58,176 nucleotides of DNA from NCBI GenBank assembly GCA_014874485.1, contig JADBJK010000076.1, positions 1 to 58,176 on the forward strand. Direction: 5' to 3'. The DNA is from Chloroflexota bacterium. GTDB taxonomy: Bacteria > Chloroflexota > Anaerolineae > DTLA01. A program made the position numbers and the translations under genes. Of the stretch, positions 16,487-27,405 are shown in pieces (within the stretch, counting starts at the first letter, position 1; the number at the start of each line of letters is the position of its first letter). Below the pieces are notes generated by a model, which ran no database searches, was not told the DNA's origin, and worked only from the letters and a program-made list of their open reading frames with translations.

Positions 16487-17560
16487 ATGACACGACCACA
16501 CTTGCCGTCTGCGTTGACTGCCGCCACGTTGGCGGTGCTGATCCTCGCCGGCTGTTCGGCCCTTGCCCCGCAGACCACCACGCCCGCGCCGGTGGCAAAC
16601 TCGCCCGCGCCGCAGGCCGCGACTGAGCCGGCCCCTGCCCCGACGCAGGTGGAGCCACCGCCCACATCCGAGCCGCAGCCAACAGCCGCGCCCACCGAAC
16701 CCGCCCCCATCGCGCCGCCAGCCAACCGCGTCCTCAACATCCTGCTCCTGGGCAGCGACCAACGGGAGGGGCAGACCGGCCCCTGGCGCACCGACGTCAT
16801 CATGTGGGTTACCATCCACCGCGACGCCAAGCAGGTCGGCATCCTCAGCATCCCCCGCGACCTGTGGGTCAGCATCCCCAAGGTGGGCGAGAACCGAATC
16901 AACGTCGCCGACTACTTCGGGGAGACGCTGAAGTACCCCGGCGGCGGGCCTGCCCTCGCGGCCGACACCCTCAAGAACAACCTGGGCCTGGAGACCCACC
17001 GCTACATCCGCCTGAACTTTGAGGCGTTTGAGCGCGTCATTGACGCCATGGGCGGCATCACCGTGGACGTGGATTGCCCGATTGAGGACAAGTTCATAGA
17101 CGATTCCGCGCCCGGCGGCTTCCGCCTTCTGAAAGTGCCCGCGGGCCGCCAGGTCATGGACGGCAAGACGGCCCTGATGTTCGCCCGTTCCCGGCACGGG
17201 CGTGGCGACATTGACCGCACCCGCCGCCAGCAGCGCGTCCTGATGGGCATTCGCAATCGCGCGTTGGACGTGGGCATGGTTCCCCGCATCCCTCGCATCT
17301 GGGCCGCCCTCAAGGACTCGGTGGACACGGACCTGACGCTCCAGGAGGTGCTCTCGCTGGCGCTCCTGGCCAAGGACATCTCGCCCGAGCAGATTCACAG
17401 CCGCGTGATAGACTACACCATGGTCCGGGACTGGACGACGCCGGAAGGCGCGATGGTGCTCCTGCCCGACCGCGCCAAGATCATGGACGCCATCGCCCAC
17501 CTCATGGACAGCCCGCCGCTCATGGAGGCATCCAAGTTCCCCGGCACCTGCCCCGACTAG
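16487..17560 (+). CDS. LytR-CpsA-Psr (LCP) family cell-envelope protein
   Basis: A 357-residue protein. A lipoprotein signal with lipobox LAGC (Cys23) is followed by a Pro/Thr/Ala linker (25-75) and then the LCP domain. Family motifs are visible: NILLLGSDQR, GPWRTDVIM, SIPRDLWV, and ARSRHGRGDIDRTRRQQR with the catalytic and pyrophosphate-binding arginines and aspartate. LCP enzymes transfer lipid-linked glycopolymers to peptidoglycan or other acceptors outside the membrane. ATG 16487 is chosen because the signal peptide then starts at residue 1; a GTG at 16412 would add 25 residues. Flanked by repeat clusters on both sides, it is a single transcription unit. Confidence 0.85.
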   Translation: MTRPHLPSALTAATLAVLILAGCSALAPQTTTPAPVANSPAPQAATEPAPAPTQVEPPPTSEPQPTAAPTEPAPIAPPANRVLNILLLGSDQREGQTGPWRTDVIMWVTIHRDAKQVGILSIPRDLWVSIPKVGENRINVADYFGETLKYPGGGPALAADTLKNNLGLETHRYIRLNFEAFERVIDAMGGITVDVDCPIEDKFIDDSAPGGFRLLKVPAGRQVMDGKTALMFARSRHGRGDIDRTRRQQRVLMGIRNRALDVGMVPRIPRIWAALKDSVDTDLTLQEVLSLALLAKDISPEQIHSRVIDYTMVRDWTTPEGAMVLLPDRAKIMDAIAHLMDSPPLMEASKFPGTCPD

Positions 17561-17587
17561 CACTAGGCCACTGGGACTTTTGATGGT

Positions 17588-17745
17588 ATGTCATTGCGAG
17601 AGCGCGCAGCGCCCGAAGCAATCTCCGCAGACTGTCATTCTGAGGCGCGAAGCGCCGAAGAATCTCGTCAACCGAGATGCTTCGCTTCGCTCAGCATGAC
17701 AGATGGAGCGTGAGATTGCTTCGCTTCGCTCGCAATGACAACGGG
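17588..17745. repeat. Modular CATTGCGAG/CATTCTGAG repeat copy
   Basis: One nearly complete element: CATTGCGAG...GAAGCAATCTC, GTCATTCTGAG...GAAGAATCTCG, CGAGATGCTTCGCTTCGCTC...ATGACAG and GATTGCTTCG...CGCAATGACA. It fills the gap after the LCP stop; its outer modules are inverted relative to each other. Confidence 0.8.
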
Positions 17746-17813
17746 CGGTTTTCTCTGTCAAGTACAAGTGCTAGTGCCTGACCACAGGGAAGATTGCCCG
17801 CACCCGCCCGCGT

Positions 17814-17842
17814 TTGGCAACCGGCGGCTCCGTTGGTATCAT
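17814..17842 (+). promoter_or_regulatory. Promoter of the S51-like/RNase J-like pair
   Basis: TTGGCA (17814-17819), a 17-bp spacer and TATCAT (17837-17842) preceded by TGG. The start codon is 46 bp downstream. Confidence 0.7.
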
Positions 17843-17888
17843 GGGGCCATCGGCTGTATCGTCAAGCAGAGCGGAACGGGAGCCCCCT

Positions 17889-19130
17889 ATGCCCACGGCG
17901 AAGCCGGGTACGGTAACGCTAATCGGATCAGGCGAGATGACCGACGCCATGGCGAGGGTGTACCGCGCCATCTTGGGCCGTGTCCCCGGCGAGGCACGCG
18001 CCGTGTTCCTGGATACGCCCGCGGGCTTCCAGTTGAACGCGGATGAACTCTCCGAGCGCGCCGTGGACTATTTTCGGACGCGGCTGGGCGTGCCCCTCGC
18101 CGTCGCCTCTTTCAAAGACCGCCGAACGCTGGATGAGGAGGCGCTGGACATGAACCTACACCTCATCGCCCGCGCCGACCTCATCTTCGCAGGCCCCGGC
18201 AGTCCGACCTACACGGTGTCCCAGTGGCAGGCACATCCCATCTTCGCGGCCTGCGTCCGGCGGCTGCACGAAGGCGCGCACCTCATCTTCGCTAGCGCCG
18301 CCGTCATCGCCATGAGCCGATTCGCCTTGCCCGTGTACGAAATCTACAAGGTCGGCGCCGATCCTCGCTGGGTGGACGGGCTGGACCTGCTGGAGCCGTT
18401 CGGCATGCCCCTCGCCATCATGCCCCACTGGAACAATGCCGAGGGCGGCACCCACGACACCCGCTTCTGCTTCATGGGCGCTCCTCGCCTGGCGATTCTG
18501 GAGCGGCAACTCCCCGACGACGCCGTGATTCTAGGCATAGACGAGTACACCGCGTGCATTCTGGACTTGCAAGCCAACACCGCCGCGGTTCTGGGCGCGG
18601 GAGGCATCACCATCCGACGGCAAGGCCGCGACGCCGTCTATCCAGCGGGCGCGTCGTTCCCGCTGGATGCACTACGCACCGCAGGGGTGTCTCTGGCGGC
18701 GCAAGAAACACCAGCGACAACCCCCGGCGCGCCACCCGCCCCCAGCCTGGCCGAGGAACTCCGTCGCGCGCGGCTGCAACTGGAGCGCCAAGCCGACGAC
18801 CTGGCGGCGGGGCTGTTCGCGTTGTACCGCCTCGCACGCGCGCTAGAATCCGTCGCCGACGCCGAGCAGGCGCAGGACGCCCGTCAGGTCCTGGCCGCCG
18901 GGCTCTCGCGCTGGGCGCAGGCAGCTGGCGGGCCCGACGCGGCAGCGCCCTACGTGGCCCTGTGCGTGGCCGTCCGCGACGAACTCCGCAAGGCCGGCCT
19001 CTGGGCGCAGGCCGACGCCATCCGCGAGCGACTTCTGGCGCTGGGCGTCGTGCTTGAGGACACCCCCGACGGCACGCGCTGGCGTCGCGGGCCGGCCACC
19101 CAACACACCGAAAGGAGCGGGCAGACATGA
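17889..19130 (+). CDS. Peptidase-S51-like (class I amidotransferase fold) protein with a cysteinyl-tRNA-synthetase-like C-terminal tail
   Basis: A 413-residue fusion. The N-terminal part (1-260) resembles cyanophycinase/peptidase S51: TLIGSGEMTDAM, DLIFAGPGSPTYTVSQW, then LIFASAAVIAMSRF where the GxSAGA nucleophile elbow belongs (Ser kept, glycines lost), and IDEYTACILD. After a Pro-rich linker (about 270-285) a helical region of about 120 residues ends in LWAQADAIRERLLALGVVLE and DTPDGTRWR, very like the last helix and tail of bacterial cysteinyl-tRNA synthetases. The synthetase HIGH and KMSKS boxes are absent, so it does not charge tRNA. Its stop overlaps the next start (ATGA). Function unknown; an RNA link is plausible. 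Confidence 0.75.
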   Translation: MPTAKPGTVTLIGSGEMTDAMARVYRAILGRVPGEARAVFLDTPAGFQLNADELSERAVDYFRTRLGVPLAVASFKDRRTLDEEALDMNLHLIARADLIFAGPGSPTYTVSQWQAHPIFAACVRRLHEGAHLIFASAAVIAMSRFALPVYEIYKVGADPRWVDGLDLLEPFGMPLAIMPHWNNAEGGTHDTRFCFMGAPRLAILERQLPDDAVILGIDEYTACILDLQANTAAVLGAGGITIRRQGRDAVYPAGASFPLDALRTAGVSLAAQETPATTPGAPPAPSLAEELRRARLQLERQADDLAAGLFALYRLARALESVADAEQAQDARQVLAAGLSRWAQAAGGPDAAAPYVALCVAVRDELRKAGLWAQADAIRERLLALGVVLEDTPDGTRWRRGPATQHTERSGQT

Positions 19131-20713
19131 CAACAATCACCTGCTACGGAGCGGTCGGATGCATCGGGGGAAACAAGATTCTCGTGGAAGATGGCGACAC
19201 GCGCCTGTTCCTGGACTTCGGGCTGGATTTCGGCCATGCGGGGAAGTTCTTCAACGAGTACCTTCGCCCCCGCCCCGCCCGCGGACTGCTGGACCTCCTT
19301 GCGTTGGGGCTGCTCCCCCCGCTGGAGGGCCTGTACCGCGACGACCTGGCCTTGCCGGGCCTGTGGGAACGCTTCCGCCCGCACCCGCTCTACCGGGACG
19401 TGCGCCGCGAGGGCCTGGCCGCCGACGCCGTGCTCTTCTCGCACGGGCACCTGGACCACAACGCGGATATTTCTTATGTCAATCCCCGCATTCCTGTCTA
19501 CTGCACGCGGGTTACCGCCTTCATCGCCCGCGCCATGCAGATCACCGGCCAGTCCAACTTTGAGCGCGAACTCGTGTACATCAACCCGCGCGCCCCGTCG
19601 GAGTCGGGCGAACTGCTATCGGACCGCAAATCGCCCTACCGGTGTCGCCCCCACTACTTCGTGGACGGCGGCTTGACCGACGTAGCCAGGGATTACTGGG
19701 AGCACCTGCCCAGGAGCGAAGGCGGCCGGGGCAAAGCCTTTGAGGCTGCCTGCGCCCATCCGGCCCCAGAATCCGTGAACGGCCTGCCCATCCGCTGGTG
19801 GCCCGTGGACCACTCCATCCCGGGCGCGGGCGGGTATGCCATCCGCACGTCGGCGGGCTGGATCGCCTACACCGGCGACATTCGCTTCCACGGCAAGGCC
19901 GGCGAACTCAGCCGGCAGTTCGCCCGCGACCTGGCCCGACTCCACCCTGTTGCGCTCCTGTGCGAGGGGACCCGGCCCGACCCCGACCCGTCGCCTATTA
20001 CCGAAGCCGACATCATCGCCAACGCGCTGCGCCTGGTGAAGGACGCTGCCGGCAGACTCGTGGTGGCCGATTTCGGCCCGCGCAACGTGGAGCGCCTGGA
20101 ATCCTTCGCGCGGGTCGCGCAGGAGACGGGGCGCACGCTCCTCATCCTGCCCAAAGACGCCTATCTCCTGCAGGCCATGGCCCTGGCGAACCCCGAACAG
20201 TACACGCCGCCGGAGCAGCAGCCCGTCCTCCAACTGTACGCCGACCCCAAGGCCGCGCCCCGCCCCTGGGAGCAGAACCTGCGCGACGCCTGGCCCAGGC
20301 CGCTCGTCAGCCCGGAGGACGTCTCGCGCAGCCCGGGCGAGTACATCCTGTGCTTCTCGCTGTGGGACGCCAACGACCTGTTGGATTTGCAGGGGGTGGA
20401 GGGCGGCATCTATCTGTATTCCAGCAGCCGCGCCTATGACGACGAGCAGGCCGCCGACCTGGACCGCCTGCGCAACTGGGTGCGGCACATGGGCTTCACG
20501 CTGCACGGCGACCCCGACGACGAGGGCCGCGTGCCACTCCACGCTTCGGGCCACGCCTCCGGCCCCGAACTGGTGGAATTCGTCGCCACCGTCAAGCCCG
20601 ACATCCTCATCCCCATCCACACGGAGCGCCCCGAGTGGTGGGAGCGGGAACTGGCGGGCACCGGCATCCGCATCCACAAGCCCGAGTTGGGGAAGCCGAT
20701 TCGGCTTATGTAA
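19127..20713 (+). CDS. RNase J-like metallo-beta-lactamase/beta-CASP nuclease
   Basis: A 528-residue protein. GAVGCIGGNKILVE opens the metallo-beta-lactamase fold, LFSHGHLDHNADI is the HxHxDH zinc motif (about 104-116), VDHSIPGAGG and AYTGDIRFHG give further ligands, and HASGHASG with DILIPIHTERPEWW near the C-terminus is the beta-CASP end typical of RNase J. RNase J proteins degrade or mature mRNA and rRNA. Insertions around 40-100 and 150-200 make it divergent from canonical RNase J. It starts within the stop of the S51-like/CysRS-tail gene, so the two are translated together. Confidence 0.8.
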   Translation: MTTITCYGAVGCIGGNKILVEDGDTRLFLDFGLDFGHAGKFFNEYLRPRPARGLLDLLALGLLPPLEGLYRDDLALPGLWERFRPHPLYRDVRREGLAADAVLFSHGHLDHNADISYVNPRIPVYCTRVTAFIARAMQITGQSNFERELVYINPRAPSESGELLSDRKSPYRCRPHYFVDGGLTDVARDYWEHLPRSEGGRGKAFEAACAHPAPESVNGLPIRWWPVDHSIPGAGGYAIRTSAGWIAYTGDIRFHGKAGELSRQFARDLARLHPVALLCEGTRPDPDPSPITEADIIANALRLVKDAAGRLVVADFGPRNVERLESFARVAQETGRTLLILPKDAYLLQAMALANPEQYTPPEQQPVLQLYADPKAAPRPWEQNLRDAWPRPLVSPEDVSRSPGEYILCFSLWDANDLLDLQGVEGGIYLYSSSRAYDDEQAADLDRLRNWVRHMGFTLHGDPDDEGRVPLHASGHASGPELVEFVATVKPDILIPIHTERPEWWERELAGTGIRIHKPELGKPIRLM

Positions 20714-20714
20714 A

Positions 20715-20748
20715 GCCGCCGAGCGTGGTTGGCCTACGGCTCGGCGGC
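20715..20748. terminator. Hairpin between the convergent RNase J-like and glpK genes
   Basis: A perfect 10-bp stem, GCCGCCGAGC (20715-20724) with its complement (20739-20748), loop 14. Lies 2 bp after the nuclease stop; probably a bidirectional terminator. Confidence 0.6.
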
Positions 20749-20780
20749 AGCGGTTGGCGGAAACAGAGAGGGTAGCCGCC

Positions 20781-22295
20781 CTACTCCACCCACCCCAGGG
20801 TGCGCTCCACCGCCTTGAGCCAGCCCTTGTACAGGCGCGCGCGGGTCTCGGCGTCCATGTGCGGCTCCCATCGTTTGTCCATGGCCCAGTTCGTGCGCAG
20901 GTCGGCCAGCCCGCCCCAGACCCCGACGGCCAGCCCCGCTGCGTAAGCCGCGCCCAGCGACGTGGTCTCGGCCACCTTCGGCCGCACCACCGGCACGCCC
21001 AAGATGTCGGCCTGGAACTGCATCAGCAGTTCGTTCTGCACCATGCCGCCGTCCACCTTCAGCGCCGCCAGTTTCACCCCCGAATCCTTCTCCATCGCGT
21101 CCAGCACCTCGCGGGTCTGGTACGCGGTGGCCTCCAGCGCCGCACGGCACAGGTGCGACTTGTTCACGTAGCGCGTGAGCCCCACGATTACACCGCGCGC
21201 GTCGCTCCGCCAGTACGGCGCGAACAGTCCCGAGAACGCGGGCACGATGTACACGCCGCCGCTGTCCTGCACCTGCCGCGCGTAGTCCTCCACATGCTTG
21301 GCGAAATCAAAGAAGCGCAAGTTGTCGCGCAGCCACTGCACCAGCGCGCCCGTGATGGCGATGGAGCCTTCCAGGCAGTACACCGCCGGCGCGTCGCCCA
21401 TCTTGTACCCCACCGTGGTGAGCAGGCCGCTGGTGCTGGGCACAGGCTCGGTGCCCGTGTTCAGCAGCATGAAGCAGCCGGTTCCGTAGGTGTTCTTCGC
21501 CTCGCCCGGGCTGAAGCACGTCTGGCCCACCAGCGCGGCCTGCTGGTCGCCCAGGTCGCCGCAAACCGGCACCGTTGCGCCCAGCGGCCCGTCCTTCGGC
21601 GTTGTCCCGTACAGCGCCGGGTCGGACGAGGGACGAATGCGCGGGAGCATGGCCCGCGGAATCCCCATGATGCCCAGAATCTCGTCGTCCCAGTCCAGCG
21701 TGCGCAGGTCCATGAGCATGGTGCGGCTCGCGTTGGTTACATCCGTTACGTGCGCGCCCCCGTTCGGCCCGCCCGTCAGGTTCCAGATGATCCACGTGTC
21801 CATGTTGCCGAACAGGGCGTCCCCTCGCTCGGCGGCAGCCCGCACCCCCGGCACGTTGTCCAGAATCCAGCGAATCTTCGGGCCGGAGAAATACGTCGCC
21901 AGGGGCAGGCCCGTCTTGGCGCGGAAGCGGTCCTGTCCGCCGTCATTCGCCAGCGCGTCGCAGATGTCCTTGGTGCGGGTGCACTGCCACACGATGGCGT
22001 TGTAGTAGGGCTTGCCCGTGTGCCGGTCCCAGACCACCGTCGTCTCGCGCTGGTTGGTTACGCCGATGGCGGCCAGGTCGTGCGGACTGATGCGGGCCTT
22101 GTCCAGCGCGCCCTGGATCACCTGGCAGGTGCGCTCCCAGACCTCCAGCGGGTCGTGCTCCACCCAGCCCGCCTGGGGGTAAATCTGCCGGTGCTCCAAC
22201 TGGTGCAGCCCGACGACCTGCCCCGTGTGGTCAAAGATCATGAAGCGAGTGCTGGTTGTCCCCTGGTCAATCGCAGCGACGTACTTTGCGGCCAT
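20781..22295 (-). CDS. glpK: Glycerol kinase
   Basis: A 504-residue FGGY-family kinase that phosphorylates glycerol to sn-glycerol 3-phosphate with ATP in the cytoplasm. Motifs: [16 protein letters not shown] (phosphate 1), [29 protein letters not shown] and the C-terminal ATP-binding [20 protein letters not shown]. Length is standard. ATG 22295 follows GAGGGAGGACT. The product feeds the glycerol-3-phosphate dehydrogenase at 1-455. It is a single gene here, with no glycerol facilitator beside it. Confidence 0.95.
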   Translation of the reverse strand: MAAKYVAAIDQGTTSTRFMIFDHTGQVVGLHQLEHRQIYPQAGWVEHDPLEVWERTCQVIQGALDKARISPHDLAAIGVTNQRETTVVWDRHTGKPYYNAIVWQCTRTKDICDALANDGGQDRFRAKTGLPLATYFSGPKIRWILDNVPGVRAAAERGDALFGNMDTWIIWNLTGGPNGGAHVTDVTNASRTMLMDLRTLDWDDEILGIMGIPRAMLPRIRPSSDPALYGTTPKDGPLGATVPVCGDLGDQQAALVGQTCFSPGEAKNTYGTGCFMLLNTGTEPVPSTSGLLTTVGYKMGDAPAVYCLEGSIAITGALVQWLRDNLRFFDFAKHVEDYARQVQDSGGVYIVPAFSGLFAPYWRSDARGVIVGLTRYVNKSHLCRAALEATAYQTREVLDAMEKDSGVKLAALKVDGGMVQNELLMQFQADILGVPVVRPKVAETTSLGAAYAAGLAVGVWGGLADLRTNWAMDKRWEPHMDAETRARLYKGWLKAVERTLGWVE

Positions 22296-22337
22296 AGTCC
22301 TCCCTCACTTGCCAAGGTGTTCGCATCAACGCCGCAA

Positions 22338-22366
22338 TGATAGCAAAAAGGGCCCAATTCAACAAA
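22338..22366 (-). promoter_or_regulatory. Promoter of glpK
   Basis: On the minus strand TTGTTG (22366-22361), a 17-bp spacer and TATCAT (22343-22338) preceded by TGC, giving a leader of about 35 nt. Confidence 0.7.
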
Positions 22367-22428
22367 AGCGCGGCGAAGGGTTCAGCAGCGAGCAGTTGCC
22401 GTACTCTTGCGATCATCACACGCCCCGC

Positions 22429-22457
22429 TTGACGCCCACCCGCGCGCCCGTTACAAT
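22429..22457 (+). promoter_or_regulatory. Promoter of the Pro/Thr-rich protein/murB pair
   Basis: TTGACG (22429-22434), a 17-bp spacer and TACAAT (22452-22457), 35 bp before the GTG start. Confidence 0.7.
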
Positions 22458-22491
22458 TGCGCCGAACGGGATTCCGCTCGGAGGCTGTGAG

Positions 22492-23085
22492 GTGAAGACA
22501 ACCGTGAACGCATGGAAGACAGCCGTTGCGATGGTGGCGATCTTGCTGTGGGCGTCCCTTGGCGGCGCATGGAGCCGGGCGCTGGCGCTGAACCAGACCG
22601 TGCCCACGCGAACCCCCACACGCGCGCCCACCACGACGCCGACATCCGTCCCGCCGTCGCCCACGTTCACGGCCACGCCCGTGCCTCCGACGGCCACGCC
22701 TACAGCCGCCCCACCGTCGCCGACGACGCGCCCGCCCGACACGCCCGCGCCACCTCCGCCCACGGCCACGCCCGCGCCGACCGATACCTCCACGCCGCAG
22801 CCGACGGCCACCCGCACGGCGACGTTCACGCCCGTGCCCAGCAACACACCCACCGAGACGCCGACACCCGTCCCGCCGTCGCCGACGTTCACGGCCACGC
22901 CGACGGCCGTCCCGCCGTCGCCGACGACGCGCCCGCCCGACACCCCCGCGCCGACCCCGACACCCACGCCGCCCCCTGCGTCCGCGGCAGGCCCTGGCCT
23001 CGCCGTCATCGGTGGCGCGGCGGTAGGCTTGGCCCTCGTCGCCGCGGGCCTCGTGCTCCTGGCCCGCCGCAGGATGGCGCGATGA
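22492..23085 (+). CDS. Pro/Thr-rich surface protein with N-terminal signal and C-terminal membrane anchor
   Basis: A 197-residue low-complexity protein. Residues 1-33 are a signal peptide ([21 protein letters not shown]). Residues 35-160 are almost only Pro, Thr, Ala and Ser in imperfect repeats around [10 protein letters not shown] and [14 protein letters not shown], each present twice. The C-terminus is a transmembrane helix ([20 protein letters not shown]) followed by RRRMAR, so the stalk would project from the membrane. The start is a GTG with GGAGG 7 bp upstream. The stop overlaps the murB start, so it belongs to a cell-wall operon. No LPXTG motif is present; a wall-spanning or glycosylated stalk is a reasonable guess. 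Confidence 0.75.
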   Translation: MKTTVNAWKTAVAMVAILLWASLGGAWSRALALNQTVPTRTPTRAPTTTPTSVPPSPTFTATPVPPTATPTAAPPSPTTRPPDTPAPPPPTATPAPTDTSTPQPTATRTATFTPVPSNTPTETPTPVPPSPTFTATPTAVPPSPTTRPPDTPAPTPTPTPPPASAAGPGLAVIGGAAVGLALVAAGLVLLARRRMAR

Positions 23086-24026
23086 GCCTTCGCCCGCTAC
23101 AGGCCCGCGCCCTGCGAATCCTGGGCAGCGACTGGCTCACGCCCGACCAGCCGCTGGCCCCGCGCACGTCGTTTCGCATCGGCGGGCCGGCCCTGCTGTT
23201 CGCCTCGCCGCCGGATGTGGACGCGCTGCGCCGTGCGCTGGCCTTCTGCGCCGATGAGGGCATCCCCTGGTTCGTCATGGGTCGGGGCACAAACCTGCTC
23301 GTGAGCGACGCCGGGTACACCGGCATGGTGATCCACATGGGCAAGGCGTGGGCCTGGCTCCGCATCTCCGGCAGCGCGGTGAACGTGGGCGCCGGATACC
23401 CCCTGCCCGCCCTGGCGCGCAAGGCCGCCGACGCCGGCCTCTCCGGCCTGGAGTTCGCGGCGGGCATCCCCGGCTCCACGGGCGGCGCCATTGCCATGAA
23501 CGCCGGCGCGTTCGGCGGCAGCATGGCCCAAGTGGTGCGCGAGGTGGATTGCATCCTGCCCTCCCGCGAGGCGCGCACGCTGACCGCCGCCGAGATGGCC
23601 TTCGCCTACCGACACTCCCGCGCCCTGGCAGAACCCATGATCCTCACGGGCGCGCGCCTGCTCCTGACCCCCGACAACCCCGACGAAATCCGCCGCCGCA
23701 TGGCCGACTTCCAGGCCCAGCGCAAGGCGCGCCAGCCGCTCTCCGCATGGAGCGCCGGCAGCGTATTCCGCAACCCGCCCGGCGACGCCGCGGGCCGCCT
23801 GATTGAAGCCGCCGGGTGCAAAGGACTGCGACAGGGCGGCGCGCTCGTCTCGCCCAAGCACGCCAACTTCATCGTCAACGCCGGCGGGGCCACCGCCGCA
23901 GATGTGCTCGCCCTCATGCGCGAGGTTCAGCGCCGCGTGGAGGAGGCGTTCGGCGTCCGCCTGGAGCCGGAAATCAAACTGCTGGGGGAGTTTGACGCGC
24001 CCACGCCTGCCGCCCCTGCGCCTTGA
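23082..24026 (+). CDS. murB: UDP-N-acetylenolpyruvoylglucosamine reductase
   Basis: A 314-residue FAD enzyme reducing UDP-GlcNAc-enolpyruvate to UDP-MurNAc with NADPH in peptidoglycan synthesis. Motifs: [25 protein letters not shown] (FAD pyrophosphate), [28 protein letters not shown] with the catalytic serine, and [10 protein letters not shown] with the C-terminal glutamate. The GSVFRNP loop and length fit type II MurB. Translation starts inside the last codons of the surface-protein gene. Its 3' end overlaps the convergent pgl gene by 53 bp. Confidence 0.95.
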   Translation: MSLRPLQARALRILGSDWLTPDQPLAPRTSFRIGGPALLFASPPDVDALRRALAFCADEGIPWFVMGRGTNLLVSDAGYTGMVIHMGKAWAWLRISGSAVNVGAGYPLPALARKAADAGLSGLEFAAGIPGSTGGAIAMNAGAFGGSMAQVVREVDCILPSREARTLTAAEMAFAYRHSRALAEPMILTGARLLLTPDNPDEIRRRMADFQAQRKARQPLSAWSAGSVFRNPPGDAAGRLIEAAGCKGLRQGGALVSPKHANFIVNAGGATAADVLALMREVQRRVEEAFGVRLEPEIKLLGEFDAPTPAAPAP

Positions 24027-24736
24027 GCACGTCGTTCAAATCGCGGGCGGCTTCCTCGTCCAGCACCCACACGACCTGCGCCCGCGCCGTCAACACGCGC
24101 GTCGCGGGCAGGGCCTCATCGTGCGCGATCAGCACACGGGCCACCGCCTCGGCCTTGGCCGCGCCCGTGGCAAGGAAGACCACGCCCCGCCCGGCCAGGA
24201 TGAGCGGCAACGTGAACGTGATGCGCCGGTGCACCACGCCGGGCGGCGGGTCCACGGCCACGACCAGGCGGGCCCGCTCGTCCAGCGCCGGGCTTCCCGG
24301 GAACAGCGACGCCGTGTGCCCGTCCTCGCCCAGCCCAAGCAGAATCACGTCCAAGCGGGGAGGAACGCCCCCGACGGTCTCCCGCAGCACGCTTTCATAG
24401 CGGCGGGCCTCGTCGTCGGGCCCGGCCTCGCCGCGGATGCGGTGCACGTGGTCCGGCGGGATGGGCGCGCGGGACAGCAGCACCCCTGCTGCCGCGCCGA
24501 AATTGCTGTCCGGATGGTCCGGCGGTACGCACCGCTCGTCGCTCCAGAACAGGTGGGTGCGCGCCCACGGCATGTCGGGAGCCGCGGCCAAGTGCGCATA
24601 CGCTGCCAGCGGCGTCCGCCCACCGGCGAGCGCCAGGGTAAACCGGCCACGCTCTCGCACAGCCATCGCCGCCGCGTGAGCAATGACGTCGGCCACGCGC
24701 ATGGCGGCGCGCTCGGCCGTCGGAGCGATGACGAGT

Positions 24737-24756
<20 letters not shown>
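23974..24756 (-). CDS. pgl: 6-phosphogluconolactonase
   Basis: A 260-residue enzyme hydrolysing 6-phosphoglucono-lactone. Family motifs [30 protein letters not shown] and [16 protein letters not shown] are all visible. ATG 24756 lies 19 bp inside the end of zwf, so the two consecutive oxidative pentose-phosphate steps are co-translated. The C-terminal 17 codons overlap murB on the other strand. A few extra hydrophilic residues at the C-terminus may reflect this overlap. Confidence 0.93.
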
Positions 24757-26257
<1,501 letters not shown>

Positions 26258-26288
26258 CGCTCCCTCCTGAGGTATGGCCCTGCCGCGC

Positions 26289-26318
26289 ATTATACCGCAC
26301 GGACGCGCGGGGGTGAAA
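26289..26318 (-). promoter_or_regulatory. Promoter of zwf-pgl
   Basis: On the minus strand TTTCAC (26318-26313), an 18-bp spacer and a perfect TATAAT (26294-26289), about 30 bp before the ATG. Confidence 0.65.
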
Positions 26319-26350
26319 CGCTACCAGGCGACGGACGCGCGGGAACGTTT

Positions 26351-26379
26351 TTGCCAAATCCGGCCTTCTGTGCTACACT
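26351..26379 (+). promoter_or_regulatory. Promoter of tRNA-Arg
   Basis: TTGCCA (26351-26356), a 17-bp spacer and TACACT (26374-26379) preceded by TGC, 11 bp before the tRNA 5' end. Confidence 0.65.
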
Positions 26380-26390
26380 TCGGCCACAGT

Positions 26391-26463
26391 GCCCCCGTAG
26401 CTCAGGTGGATAGAGCACCGGCCTCCGGAGCCGGGTGCGAGCGTTCGAGTCGCTCCGGGGGTA
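26391..26463 (+). tRNA. tRNA-Arg, anticodon CCG
   Basis: A full cloverleaf folds by hand. Acceptor GCCCCCG pairs with CGGGGGT (first pair G-T), D stem GCTC/GAGC, anticodon stem CCGGC/GCCGG with loop CTCCGGA (CCG at 26425-26427), and T arm GAGCG-TTCGAGT-CGCTC. The 3' CCA is not encoded. A T-rich stretch follows. It reads codon CGG, common in GC-rich genes. Confidence 0.92.
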
Positions 26464-26476
26464 CCTTGTTTTTCTC

Positions 26477-27373
26477 CTACCGCTTCCACGGCGGTGTCTC
26501 GGGCAGCAGCGCCTCAAACTCCCGAATCAGTTCAGCCTCGTACGCACCGGCGAACTCGCCGCGCAGGAAGCGGGGGAATCCCTCCTTGTAGAACCGCTCC
26601 CAGGACTCATCCTCCCGCCCCGGGTTGATGGGGAAGAACAGGGCGTTGTTGGCGCGGGCCGCCTTCAGGTCCCCGGGCGCGTCGCCGATCATCAGCACGT
26701 GCCCCGCCGCGTACTTGCCGGCCGATGCGTACCGCAGGTGGTCGGCCTTCGTGCCCATCTCCTGCCCGGCGATGGCCCGCACGTAGCCGTCTATCCCGTG
26801 CTCCTGCCACTCGCGCACCAGCGCCTCGGTCGGCGTCTGCGACACCACCACCATGTCGGCGTGTTGCGCCATCATCTCCAAACTCTCGCGCACATACGGG
26901 AAAGGCGGCACGCCGAACACGATCTCCGCGATGGTGCGGTTCACCGCCTCGCTCCACTCCAGCGCCTGGATCAATTCGGGGTCCTGCGTCTCGGCGATCA
27001 TCTCCTTGAGCGAGTCGTTGCTCAACGGACGCCCCGACGCGATGAACTTGCGAATCTGCGGCGCTTCGGGGATGACCGCGTGGCGGCGCTGCACCTCCGG
27101 CCTCTCCCGCAGCAGGTCAAACACCATGACCAGCGCGGGCCAGCGGTTGATGCCGCGCCACTTGGAGTACAGGTTCACGAACTCCGCCGCCTCGCGCGCG
27201 TACTTGGACACCGGCTGAAGCCGCCAGTAGCGGATGATGTTGGGGATGAAGCACTCCTTGTGCTTGATTTCCATCGTGTCAAAGACGCAGCCATCGGAGT
27301 CTATCCCCACGAAGAAGTCGCGCGTGGGCTGAAGTTCCACAAGAGGCTTTGCTGCTTCGGGTACCGACGCCAT
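26477..27373 (-). CDS. HAD-superfamily hydrolase
   Basis: A 298-residue protein. HAD motif I is VGIDSDGCVFDT with the nucleophile Asp near residue 24; VVSQTPTEAL supplies motif II, and HVLMIGDAPGDLKAA is the motif IV loop with two acidic residues. A long helical cap (about 40-155) separates motifs I and II. HAD enzymes with this architecture are mostly phosphatases of small metabolites. ATG 27373 follows GGAGGGCAGT. It lies 32 bp downstream of the SDR gene in the same direction, so it may act on a sugar-derived phosphate of the same pathway; no substrate can be named. Its stop faces the tRNA-Arg gene. Confidence 0.8.
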   Translation of the reverse strand: MASVPEAAKPLVELQPTRDFFVGIDSDGCVFDTMEIKHKECFIPNIIRYWRLQPVSKYAREAAEFVNLYSKWRGINRWPALVMVFDLLRERPEVQRRHAVIPEAPQIRKFIASGRPLSNDSLKEMIAETQDPELIQALEWSEAVNRTIAEIVFGVPPFPYVRESLEMMAQHADMVVVSQTPTEALVREWQEHGIDGYVRAIAGQEMGTKADHLRYASAGKYAAGHVLMIGDAPGDLKAARANNALFFPINPGREDESWERFYKEGFPRFLRGEFAGAYEAELIREFEALLPETPPWKR

Positions 27374-27405
27374 GAGACTGCCCTCCTGCAATGGATTCGT
27401 CTTGT

